Shown here: positions 10,119 through 19,432 of the stretch, in pieces
How positions within the stretch are numbered: the stretch's first letter is position 1
How the letters are laid out: each line of letters begins with the position of its first letter
Source of the DNA: Ectocarpus siliculosus
Lineage: Eukaryota; Sar; Phaeophyceae; Ectocarpales; Ectocarpaceae
Direction: 5' to 3'
NCBI GenBank assembly: GCA_000310025.1
Contig: FN648617.1
Location: 41,736 to 61,277 of the forward strand
DNA length: 19,542 nucleotides
Position numbers and translations under genes: made by a program
The notes under the pieces: generated by a model
The model's input: only the letters and a program-made list of their open reading frames with translations
Databases searched by the model: none
What the model was told of the DNA's origin: nothing

Positions 10119-10430
10119 CCAATAGGTTGGGATTTCAGCAGTGAGGCGGGCGAAAAGGAAGGTGGTGGTAGTGACGAAGGAGTTGGAAAGGGAAGAATGC
10201 CGAAGGATAGCAGTGATGATGGAGGAGGAAAATACGGCGTTGAGGGGAACAACAAGAGTTTCGAGCGAGATGACCTTCCTCACAACAAACGCCGAAGGGG
10301 GCAAGTCTAGAGATGAACGCCCGAAAAATAGTGGAAATATTTGTGATGAGAGTAGTGGTGGTAAATACAAGGATAAGGATGAAAACACTCCGAAACGAAC
10401 GCGTGTTCAAAGTACTTCGCAGTTCTCCTC
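10119..10430 (+). pseudogene. Apparently frameshifted ORF encoding two diverged copies of a polar, basic-ended motif
   Basis: From 10119 one frame reads a polar Glu/Gly/Asp-rich stretch, then MPKDSSDDGGGKYGV and later PHNKRRRG, and stops at a TAG about 10308. Another frame takes over at the GGGGG run near 10299 and reads SRDERPKNSGN, then DESSGGKYKDKDEN and PKRTRVQ. The two halves repeat the same plan (PK-D/N-S, acidic, GGKY, polar, basic cluster) and would be continuous if the G run were one base shorter. This suggests a decayed or mis-sequenced gene fragment with a tandem motif. The basic ends look like nuclear-localisation signals. I recognise no family. The frame stays open to 10791, but past about 10430 the composition no longer looks coding. 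Confidence 0.3.
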
Positions 10431-12792
10431 TGTTGCTACCGTTTCTGTCTTTTATCCGGAGAATAACTCAGCCTCCTCACGACACCCTCTCACGGGGTCC
10501 CAGATCAGGACCTTGAGAAACATATATTTTCTGTTTTCAACCGCACTGAGGCTGACGTCTTTTGGTTGGCCAGTCGTTTTTCTCGCTTCTGAAGGCATTG
10601 TCTTCTCTCTAGCTTCTTATCGAAGGAGCAGGGGAGTTTGTTATCTTCTTCACTCCTTTGGATTGCGCCTGCTCTTGTTGTGCTCATCATGTAAGGAGCA
10701 CAACATCCGTCCATGCTGTACGTCCGAATATACATCGGGTGCGTGCACGATGAGTGTCTTTCTTTCGTTGTCGAGGGGTGCCTTGCTTTGAGGTTGCCTG
10801 AATAGTGCTCCGGCCTTCTTGCCACAACGTTACATCATTCGATAGCGACGTACCTTTTAATCGGGCAGCACGGTCTTCTACCGTTTAAAGGCAGCGGCGA
10901 CCTTCTCTACCTTAGTGTGTGCGCTGAGGTGGGAAGAGAACAAACAATGGTGTAACAACTAAATGTATCTGGTCAAGTTAATCTTAATGTGACCAAAGCC
11001 GTCTTTTCGACATGTAGCCTCCCGAAACTTAAAGAAGCCCGCCCACGTCGCTCACCTCACAATTGATCCGTACACCGTTCGTTTGGTACTCTGTCAGCCC
11101 GACAAACGTAAGCGCTGCACCCTGATTCAGAACGGGCCTCACTACATCGTGCCGGCACCTTTGAGGGATTTTTAGACCCTGAAATTGGTACTAAAGGCAC
11201 AATTCTGGATAGTGCCGGTGGCCGGATTGGTGCCGGTCCACCCCCCCCTGGACACATACCGGCAGTATACCGGGACACCTACTATAGTCCTATTTATTCT
11301 TTCTTTTCGTCCCATTTCCGCCGCAATTTCCTCCAATCAGACGGCATGTTGGTGACTTCAAATTGCCCCGCATCCAATCGGAGGGCGTACCGTGTCTACC
11401 TGGCTGTGGGTGGGATCGCATGCTGCTGCCGTAGGACCTTGCGCACCGCCACGTTCTACAGACTCTGTAGGACGCCCTAATAACTGCCTTCCTATTGACT
11501 ATGCACCAAATCTAGCCTATTCATACGTCGGTCGGCTACCCCACATGTACCCCACACACAAACTCCAACAACAGAGGTTAGTTTGTTCTGCAGGAGGGGG
11601 CGCTGATGTTATATCTCAAGCGTCTGTGAACGTGTGGACTCAGCGTTCACTACTACATGTTGATGTCCACCCCGGCCGCTGCTGGTACTACCCACAGCGT
11701 GGCCTCACTACAAGTTCACAAGAAAGACTGCTTCCCCTTCTGCGCAACATCATTCTGCAGCACCAACCAGCAGAATAAGGGTAGTGTTTAGGAAACAATA
11801 TTCACCACACAGCAAAATTGTCTCGTCGGCGTTTTATACAATAGGCCGATGGAAACTGATGCAAACCACAAAACTAACCATGTTACCTTCATCCTACCGT
11901 GTTCATTATTCATGATCAAGCGGACGGCGCATGATAAGAAGGACACATCGGAAAATCTACATTTTTACAAGCTTCCCTCGATACGAAGTATATCATGCGC
12001 ACCAGAGGGGAAATTTTACTGCTGTCATCCCTATTATGCAAGCAATAGTTAGTTGAGGTTTTGCGCACAATCCCTGAATCACCTCATGAACACTCACTTG
12101 TTGGTCGACCTCGTGAACAGCGTCCTCTAAGTTTGGCAGAGACAACGGGCGCGTCCGGGACGGGATTTCGGGGGGGGCTGCTATAGTCCAATCCCCTCTG
12201 CGATAATCCTTCGTTCGGATTTAACCGCTCAGATGCTCACAGTATCATGAATACATACACATGCGTCATTTGCGGCGGTGGGAATTGAAATCGGGAGGTA
12301 ACACAGAGCAGAGCGTTAGGGTCAGGGTAACGATGCGGGTCTTCCGCTTTTGATTTCGCTGCTACTGCTGTGTTGTTGCTGCTTCTCTTGGGCTGATGTT
12401 TGGGGCGCTGTGTGTCTCGCCCGCAACAATTCGTGTAAGAAATGAATGGAACATGATCCGTGACTGGACCATCATGATGTGGAGAACGTCATCTCGCTCC
12501 AGCGCCCTCTCCCCTGGCGAGGAACGTATCCATGTTCTCCCCTCTCTCTCCCCCTGGCTGCCTCGTCGAACATCGTATACGTATCAAGCATATACTGCCC
12601 CCTAGGGTTCCCGACCCTTTGAGCCCCGCTGCCCGCCGTGCTGGACGAGACAACCAAACGCTACGCAGCAGAGAGCTTCCTCGAGAGGGGAGCGAGAGAA
12701 AGAGGAGCAGTAGTTGAAGGGCCAGAGGTGTTAGCCCTCTCCTTCACAGCAGCGAGAGGAGGACGTCTTTCTTTCTTCTGTCGACTCGAGAC
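10431..12792. other. Intergenic, no gene recognised
   Basis: Several open frames of about 60-130 codons occur on both strands, but none shows family motifs or a supported splice pattern. Contains the second GTGCCGG cluster. A CTATAGTCC sequence appears at about 11282 and 12181, each within a similar short context. Confidence 0.5.
11149..11239. repeat. Second cluster of GTGCCGG motifs
   Basis: Contains GTGCCGGCAC, GATAGTGCCGGTGG and GGTGCCGGTCC within 90 bases, matching the motif of the 9806-9958 cluster. It may be the right side of a roughly 1.4-kb repeat element enclosing the frameshifted ORF, but no clean terminal inverted repeat or target duplication was found. Confidence 0.4.
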
Positions 12793-12822
12793 ATGGGCGC
12801 GGGCCAAAGCATGGCGATCAAG
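12793..12822 (+). CDS. Candidate first coding exon with an N-myristoylation-type start (MGAGQS)
   Basis: GACATGG gives a good start context. Ten codons (MGAGQSMAIK) run to AAG followed by GTGAGA, a good 5' splice site in phase 0. Gly2 with Ser6 is the classical N-myristoylation pattern. If it is spliced in phase 0 to the CAGCAG acceptor just before the MORN exon (exon start 15383 or 15386), the MORN protein would begin MGAGQSMAIK(Q)ASMSELADD and could be membrane-anchored. That requires an intron of about 2.56 kb, longer than any other here. It could instead start a different gene whose later exons I did not recognise, or be chance. Confidence 0.3.
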
Positions 12823-12880
12823 GTGAGAGCTTCGGGAACGCGAAGCAATCCCTGGCGTAAAGGCAGAACGGGAGCGCCCG

Positions 12881-12895
12881 CCCCCCCCCCCCCCC
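12881..12895. repeat. Poly-C tract, 15 bases
   Basis: Uninterrupted C, followed by a short GCC run. Confidence 0.95.
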
Positions 12896-14382
12896 GCCGC
12901 CGCCTCCCATGTTCCGAGGGCCATGCTTCGCTCGGTGCTTTTTGCATGCCGGCTGCTGCACCACTTTTTTCCACGCTTGTTTCAAATGAGCCGGCGGCCC
13001 CGGCGGGCCGGGTACATCGGGGGAAAAAAGGCGTGTGCTGGGATGTGTGGACATAACAGCAGCAGCTCATCCGCCTTCATCCCCGCTTGCGAGGCTTGCT
13101 TCGGGCGCGATGCCTATGCCTCCCTGGCGGCAGTGCGGGCCCTGCGAACTGAGGACCCTTGTTTCGCCTGTTGTTGGAGGATTCATCTGGCATGCATTCA
13201 TGTACGGAGACTTGAAGCAGCGGGCTACTTTTTCTTTCAGAGGATTACAGCAGCAGCGCCCCGCTCAGACTACAGCAGTGTCGACATATCATTCTTGGGA
13301 ACGGAGTTTTCATCCTACACCGTGCGTAGCGCGCCTTTGTTGATTGATTCCTGCCCCTTGCACGCTGAGCAACAACGTTCACGCAAGCTCTGCAATACTC
13401 TTTGCTCGCCACCCGCTACCTGCAACATAGTTGTTTGTTGTTACATGCGACGGCGGAAAAGAGGAGAGGTTGGTACGCTTGCACTCGAAAACAGAACAAA
13501 CTTTCCAGACCCTCCCAACAACCTGTTGGTTACCCTATCTGTTTCGAACACCACGTTCCTGGCAGCACACGTGCAACCTATCGACACAGCAGCACAATAG
13601 GATCCCCCGCGCGGCAGGGGGTACACCCACCTACTCTACTTCGTTCAGTACCCTTCGCACGGGTGGCAGGGTTTGTCCGAAAGTGCATAAATTCACGCAA
13701 GGACTGGACTACAAGACTACCCGTTCGACATATAGACTAACGATATTATAGCCGTAAGTCAGTCGAAAGGGTTGCAGGTTTGATTTATAGAAACATGTTT
13801 GATAAAGCAACAATCAGGGAAGGGTCAGAGGGTTAGGGGATAGGGTCTGCGTCCCCTCTGCCAGCCTGTTCCATATGCTCCTAAACTCATGTTATTTTAT
13901 TAATCTCGCGGAGGCGGTGTCCCTCTCTACTTGCTTCGCGCTCAACCTGATGATGATGATGAAGGAAGGAAGGAGATGTGGGCCGGATAATCGCAAGTTC
14001 GACATCAACAACAAACAGCAGTCCCTCCCTGGTAACCGACATCCATCGCGCATGATTTATACACATGCAACATGCAATCTCTGCATGCTGCGAGAATCCG
14101 TCGCGTGATGAAAATCTATCCTTGCCATGGGACTATAATATGTGCTCGCTGCCGTATACCACACATGCTGTGCCATTTTTTTTGTGTTCCGCGACTGCCT
14201 GCGGCGAGCTTTCGCGAAGTCGTGGATTTTGACTCTCTGAATCATGCCCGACCGGCTAGGTAGGGGTATATCTGTTGTGGGTCGTTTTTTGGAACAGGTG
14301 GGGGCGGGTTGTGTCCGCCAGCCCGTTTTTGTGGGTTGTTTCCCGGAACACCATCTACATCTACCATGGGTATCATGGGTAT

Positions 14383-14415
14383 ATCTACCATGGGTACATG
14401 TACCCTTTGGTAGAT
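14383..14415. repeat. Near-perfect hairpin centred on GGGTACATGTACCC
   Basis: ATCTACC at 14383 pairs with GGTAGAT ending at 14415, around the 14-base palindrome at 14392-14405. Upstream, CCATGGGTAT-type units are repeated (14364-14395), so the stem grew from a local duplication. Confidence 0.7.
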
Positions 14416-14424
14416 GCACCCTAG

Positions 14425-14445
14425 GTTGCGTAAGATACCACACCC
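14425..14445. repeat. 21-bp exact dispersed repeat, copy 2
   Basis: Second copy of the repeat at 7059-7079, ten bases after the 14383-14415 hairpin. An exact match this long within 20 kb is unlikely by chance and suggests a shared mobile or repeated sequence. Confidence 0.7.
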
Positions 14446-14864
14446 GCCTGAGCCGGTTTGTCCTTCCTCCACAGCAGAAGCAAGCGGCGGTGCCAACAAA
14501 CGCCGTACTTGGAACCATCCCATCAAGATCTTGGCGAAAAAAAAAAAAACATTAAATGAAAAAATTACCACGTGTGTTGAATCCTACCGCAGTTTACCCT
14601 TAGCGTTGTCTCGACGATTGAGCACAGACTATCGCTTCATAGGATTTATTGTGGTGCCCGCGGTTGAGGCCAATTTTCCCACGCCGTTTTTATTTTCTTT
14701 GTCAAACGTCTTGTGACGAAATGTAGACTTATTTCTTGTAAATCGCGCCAGCACAACATCATGCTTGAAATTATTTTGTTCCTCGACGGTGCTTCAGGAG
14801 ACGAAACCTGAGGTCTATTTACACTCTGTTAGTGACTCTTTAGGTCCAACCGATGTTGCACTTT

Positions 14865-14906
14865 GCAAGGCTAAGTTCCTCACGCGAGCAAGGCTAGGTT
14901 CCTCAC
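14865..14906. repeat. Direct repeat of 19 bp, period 23
   Basis: 14865-14883 and 14888-14906 match at 18 of 19 bases (GCAAGGCTA-A/G-GTTCCTCAC). Confidence 0.85.
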
Positions 14907-14915
14907 CCACATCTA

Positions 14916-14936
14916 CCCTAACCCTAACCCTCACCC
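14916..14936. repeat. Short telomere-like stretch (CCCTAA)2 CCCTCA
   Basis: Two perfect units and one variant unit of the TTAGGG complement. TTAGGG is a known telomere unit in many eukaryotes including brown algae. At this length it could be chance or a healed break. Confidence 0.6.
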
Positions 14937-15187
14937 ACGGCCAAAGCACGGCCAAGCGGCCGCGAACTGGTCGAGAACGCGTCTGCGCCGCGTTCTCGGA
15001 TACGGCGAGAGGACGCTGGAGAGGGTCAAGGCTAGGAACCAACGCCGGACCAATCAGAGGGCGTGAAACCGGTTAGATAGGAAGAGTCACGAACAGGTTG
15101 CAAAAATTACTGCGAAACCTTGCGCTTTTGTTCCCAACCGACGCAAAAAAATCCAGACGAGAATAACTGGTGTGTGGTGCGGCGCGA

Positions 15188-15203
15188 TTTTTTTTTTTTT
15201 TTT
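15188..15203. repeat. Poly-T tract, 16 bases
   Basis: T16 followed by AG. It could serve as a polypyrimidine tract plus acceptor, or be the A-tail of a retroposed sequence on the minus strand; neither is supported further. Confidence 0.9.
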
Positions 15204-15315
15204 AGTTAGTTACAAGCAGCTGCTGTGGCTTTGAGGGTTGGTTAGCAGCAACACACACAACACATTGACAGGACAGCATGTCACCTCGCCACGAGCGAAT
15301 GAATGAATGACGGTG

Positions 15316-15326
15316 CCCCCCCCCCC
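15316..15326. repeat. Poly-C tract, 11 bases, upstream of MORN exon 1
   Basis: Lies about 55 bases before the CAGCAG sequence preceding the MORN start ATG. It could be the pyrimidine tract of an acceptor or part of the 5' UTR. Confidence 0.85.
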
Positions 15327-15391
15327 TGTTCTCGTTGGTCCGGACCCACGTGCGCGAACTGCAATGCTTCGACGCAAAGCAGCAGGCTTCA

Positions 15392-18300
15392 ATGAGCGAG
15401 TTGGCAGACGACATCACCCCGGAGGAAGCCGAGGCACACGACGTACGAAGGTTGCGGTGGATTTTGAGGGTGAGGTTTGGGATTTTTAGTAGCGGCACCA
15501 ATGTATTGTATGCATACTATTGTAGTAGTTCAAAAATCCTTGCCCCAGTCGGGGTGCTGTTGCGCCGCTTCTGGTAGCATAATAGCCTCGCGACTCGGCT
15601 CCCCCGTTTGGTGGAATCTTCCGCACTGCTGTTGCACTGTATGCATATTTACCGCGTAATGCTGCTCTGGTTTTTTTGTTTCCCGTGCTGCGGTGTTTCT
15701 TCGATTAGGGGGCAAGAAACGTAAAGCGTGATGACAGTTACTCGAGTGTGTTGTTGCAATCTTTGTTCTTATGGCAGAAGGTGGCAATTAACGGCAAAGC
15801 GCGATGAATGCTGTCTCAGTTTTTTGTGGCAATGTTAATGTATTTCTTCCTCGTAGGTGGCAAATAACCCCGGGTCCTGCGAGGAGTGGTACCTCGGCGA
15901 CGAGCGCGATGGAGTCCGGCACGGCCACGGCGCGGCGTTTTATACTTCGGGGGACGTTTACCTTGGACAGGTGGGTGGGGGCACGGGCTCGCGTGACCTG
16001 TTGTTGTTGTTGTCGTTGATGGCGGTGGTGGTGGCAATGGGGAGGGAGGGGGGGGGGGGTTAGGATGCCATCATCCCCTCGCTCGCTGCGCTTCCGGACA
16101 TACATGTGGTGAGGCTTTAAGCTTGCCCATTGCTTTTCGGCGGCAGTCTTACGGTCAGGGCTAGGACTAAGGCGGAAGCGTCGAGGCGCGTTGTGCGGTG
16201 GAAGGAATGGGGTGGAGTTACCTCTCACCGATTAGCGCGTCCGGACAACGAGCAGTGCGCGGGCCGCATCCCAATGCTTAACGAAACCCGCTGGTATGAA
16301 TCGAGCATGCGTATCGGGTGTACCCTCACCCCCGATTATGCGTTCTGTGTTTTATTTCACAATGCTCACTTAGTGTCGGTAGCGCTATTTAGCCGGCTGA
16401 CCTCGTCTTTGCGTTGTGCGCACAATATCTTGTTGTCGTAACCTCTTCTACCCCCCCCCCCCCCCCCCCATTTCTATGAAAAAAGTGGCACCGAGGGGAG
16501 TGGCATGGGCGAGGGAACTTGACTCACATGTCGGGAGCTAAGTACACGGGCCATTTCGAGAAGGGAGAGAAACACGGAACCGGAAATTTCGTAGACGTGG
16601 ATGGCGTTCGGTGAGAGGGTCCGGCGGGGGAGGGGGGGGGGGGGGCTTAGGAAGGGAGAGACAAGGGCACACTCGACGAAGTCCGTCAACTCGTGCTCCA
16701 CGCTTACGGGCGGAGCAGTTTTGTGTTGTGTGTGCGTGCGTGTCTTTTTTGCTCGGCATCGACCACGCTAACGGTCTGACCAATGAAAATCACAAGACGT
16801 CGGCTAGCTTCCAGTGGGATTACAAACGCGAGCACACTTGCTAAGTGATCGGGCTCGTATACAGGTATGCTTCTATTTTTTTGCACCGACCGCGCTCACG
16901 GGCTAGCCAACGAAAAAGACGTCAGAGTGCCCACGGGTAAAATCCAGGTTCCTGGAAAGGGGACCCAAATTAGTTCGAGAAATGCGCATTGCGCTGAATG
17001 CGAATGCCAGAGAGGATGTACATGTCTCTCTACCAATCCTTCGCGCGTGCGTGTGTCCGTAAATGTGTATTTTGTTTCTTTGGCCACTACAAGCGTGGGG
17101 CGAAAAAATATCAATAGCTTTGCCTCGTCCGTGGCCTCCCCTTACTCCGCCCCCCCTCTCTCTGCTTAACCCCACCTTGGCAGCGTGGTAGCCCTTACCC
17201 CTGACCCCATCCCCCGCTGGTTTCGGTTCATCTCTTTGCAGGTTTCGGGGAGAGTATCGCCAAGGAGTACGGCATGGGTCAGGCTATATGACTAGCCCAA
17301 ACGGTGCTCAATTCGAGGGCTGGTTCCGAGACGGCACGGCTCACGGGGACGGGATGCTCACCTGGCCCGATGGGGGGAAGTTCATCGGGAAGTACGTCAT
17401 GGGGAAGGTACGGAATATTCTGCTGTGTACCCTGTGTGTGTCGTTTTTGCTTGGTTCGTCGGGAAGTAGATACCCCACTGGGAAGGTTCGTATACTGCTG
17501 GACCCTCTCTTTTTCCCTACCGCGCGATTTATTTTCGGGCCCGGCGCGGGTCCCAAAGGGACAAGTGCGACCGAGACTGTACCGTGCGTTTTATTTACCA
17601 GAAAAATCTAGTTCGCGGTACAACACGCGCCGGAGGGATATTGTTTTTGATGGCCGCTTGGATTGCCACACGAACACGCGCTGATTGGGTGCTGTTGGTG
17701 GCTTGCTGGCTGGCGTGTCGTTGTCGGTACATAACATGCGAAGGGACTTGAGGAGGTGCACGCCTAAATCAGCCGACCTCCAGCGGAGAGAGAACCTCTA
17801 CTGGGCACTGCCCTGGTACATGCGGGTTTGTGCTGCTGTAGCATGCCAACACTACATTTGTGTTTTTCGAGCGTAATGTAGATCGAGGGGGTGCCTCTAC
17901 AAAAGCTAAAGCTTTCGACACGAACACCAAAAGCAAGTGTCGATCGCTGACGACTTGATCGTTTTTTACCGGGGATGCCGCGCTTTTAGGCTCTGCCTCT
18001 ACTTTGGCGGCCAGCCATGGTGGTGGTCGTTTCCTGTCGCCGTCATGACCGCCGGAGGGTGGTGCTAATTTATCTCCCCTCCATGGGCATGTCTGCTTTG
18101 GCACAGCAGCAAGGATGACTATTGATTGATGACACGTCGCCTGGGCCGGCGAAAACCCGGCGTATCGCTCTGTCCCAACATTGTGGAGATTCGAGGTCAA
18201 TGGTCGAAAGACATGCATTTACATGACTACCCCCCCCCCCGTTGGCGTCGCCAGGAGCACGGTAGGGGCGCCATTCTGGACCCTTTGGGGTGCAAGGTGT

Positions 18301-19432
18301 GCGATGTGGAGTGTGCCGCTGGCGTGCTCGTGGGAGGGAGGACAGTGTGCCCGGGGTCTCTTGGCGGGGGTAAGGGCCCCAAGTGCAGAGGTGAGAGATA
18401 GGTTGACTGTTCATGGCTTGGTCGTGCTTGCAACACGCACGGCAGTCAGCAGCGGGTGGTGCGTGTGCGCTGCTGTCAAGAGTCAGACGCCGTGTGTCCT
18501 GTCGTCTCTGTGCTGCTGCTATTTGTAAGGGTGTTTTTCTTGTAAGGAGGCGCCTGCTTGTTTGTCTTGAGGTTTGGTTGTGTTGTGTGTTGTTGGTATC
18601 GTCTGCCGTACCCACCACGATCACCAGCTCCGCCACAACGAGCAGCGTTTTCAACCTAGATTATCTCTTTCTTTCTCTCTCTCTCTCCCTCGTGGTCTTC
18701 AGGAGGTTCCCAGAGCTGCGGTTTCTGCCTGCAAACCGCGCTAGACCTCGAGCTGTCCATCGCCAACGAAGACCCCGATGCCCTGCAGGTACTGCTGTTG
18801 CTGTATATGTAGACACGGACAAGAAAGATGGGTGTGCTATTGCCTGTAGGGGATGCCGCCAAGTGTACATGCGTTGTACGTGGCGTATGCAGACATTTGT
18901 TCTTGTTTGGCCGTTTTTCTGCGAGCGTGCCCTGTATGTATATGATACAACCGCACAAAAAAAAAAACAGGTTTGTCCCGACAGAACATTATTATTTGAA
19001 TTTTATCCTCGCGAAAAGACCGAGAGCAAGTCTTCGCGATATCTCACGCGCAAACATGTGTAAACACCTTCATGTGCGAAATGGTCGACTGCCCAAATCC
19101 TTGTTGCGTGTGCATAGGCGTTGTCCTTGAGCGGGGGCGGCGAAGGTGCGCAAGCGGGCGGCAGCGGAGGCGGCGCGAGAGGCGTTCAATCAATGAGCTC
19201 CGCGAGTCATAGCAGCTGGGGCGGCGGGAGCACCTTGGGAGGAGGCTACGGCGGCGGGGGTGCCCCTCCCCCTCCCCCGCAGCACGAATGCGTGGTCAGG
19301 GTGAAACCCCGGCCGTACTCTCCATCGGACGATTTCCGCCCGCGCCGTGTCGCCATGCCGCCCACCGGGTCGGCGGGTAGGGTGGGCGGCGGCGGCGGCG
19401 GCGGGGGCGGGGGGGATATGCTCAATAGATGA
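15392..19432 (+). CDS. MORN-repeat protein with Gly/Pro-rich C-terminal tail (7 exons, 332 aa)
   Basis: Exons: 15392-15469, 15857-15970, 16486-16610, 17242-17407, 18255-18369, 18703-18788, 19118-19432. Phases agree (0,0,2,0,1,0), giving 999 nt including the stop. Six MORN repeats start at residues 38, 61, 84, 107, 130 and 153, an exact 23-residue period across four exons; this strongly supports the splices between exons 2 and 5. Typical cores are GVRHGHG, GEWHGRG, GEKHGTG, GVRHGSG, GTAHGDG and GKEHGRG. MORN repeats are known to serve as membrane-lipid or protein-interaction scaffolds, for example in radial spoke heads, junctophilins and PIP5 kinases. No kinase or other catalytic domain is visible here. 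Exon 6 encodes a likely short helix (CLQTALDLELSIANEDPDAL). Exon 7 is a Gly-rich tail with a proline run and a basic segment (VRVKPRPYSPSDDFRPRR). A flagellar role is possible but unproven. The weakest parts are exon 1 (start at 15392 or a spliced upstream exon) and the choice of the 18369 donor over GTGTGC at 18297. Confidence 0.82.
16048..16059. repeat. Poly-G tract, 12 bases, MORN intron 2
   Basis: Located 77 bases after the 5' splice site of the 515-bp intron. Complementary to the poly-C tract at the 3' end of the same intron. Confidence 0.95.
16451..16469. repeat. Poly-C tract, 19 bases, before the MORN exon 3 acceptor
   Basis: Ends 16 bases before the 3' splice site at 16485. It stands where a T-rich polypyrimidine tract would usually be. 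Confidence 0.95.
16632..16645. repeat. Poly-G tract, 14 bases, MORN intron 3
   Basis: Begins 21 bases after the 5' splice site at 16611. Confidence 0.95.
16745..16923. repeat. Pair of diverged direct repeats in MORN intron 3
   Basis: 16745-16801 and 16876-16923 share T6-7 GC, CGACC-A/G-CGCT, ACGG, CT, CCAA, GAAAA and GACGTC in order. The gaps are insertions of about 5 bases. The core resembles the GGTCACAGGC-C/T-AAC block at 6233-6245 and 8584-8597, so all four may be one old repeat family. Confidence 0.55.
17376..17500 (+). repeat. Tandem duplication spanning the MORN exon 4 5' splice site
   Basis: The sequence around the splice site at 17407/17408 (TTCATCGGGAAGTA, GGGGAAGGTACG, ATTCTGCTG, ACCCTG) is repeated in diverged form from about 17454 (TTCGTCGGGAAGTA, TGGGAAGGTTCG, ATACTGCTG, ACCCTC). 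The copy carries a second possible donor at 17486, 78 bases downstream, and the frame between them is open. Confidence 0.65.
18230..18240. repeat. Poly-C tract, 11 bases, before the MORN exon 5 acceptor
   Basis: Ends 14 bases before the 3' splice site at 18254 and again stands in place of a T-rich tract. Confidence 0.95.

Larger units (their letters stand above)
12823..15382. other. Non-coding stretch: intergenic, or a long first intron of the MORN gene
   Basis: If the 12793-12822 exon belongs to the MORN gene this is its first intron; otherwise it is intergenic. It holds a C15 run (12881-12895), a 225-codon open frame with no recognisable motifs, the 14383-14415 hairpin, a 19-bp direct repeat, a telomere-like stretch and a T16 run followed by AG (15188-15205). 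Confidence 0.5.

Noticed and set aside
12923-13600. 225-codon open frame on the plus strand
   Set aside because: Long by chance standards, but Cys-rich and irregular, with no domain and no supporting splice partners or conserved motifs.
15307-15489. Alternative frame of MORN exon 1 ending KVAVDFEG
   Set aside because: Its phase at the GTGAGG donor would run into a stop at once in exon 2; only the other frame joins in phase.
16745-16923. tRNA-like or SINE-like sequence (TTGGCTAGCCCG and TTGGTCAGACCG on the minus strand)
   Set aside because: It resembles a tRNA A box, but spacing is off by one, no B box follows at the right distance and no cloverleaf can be formed.
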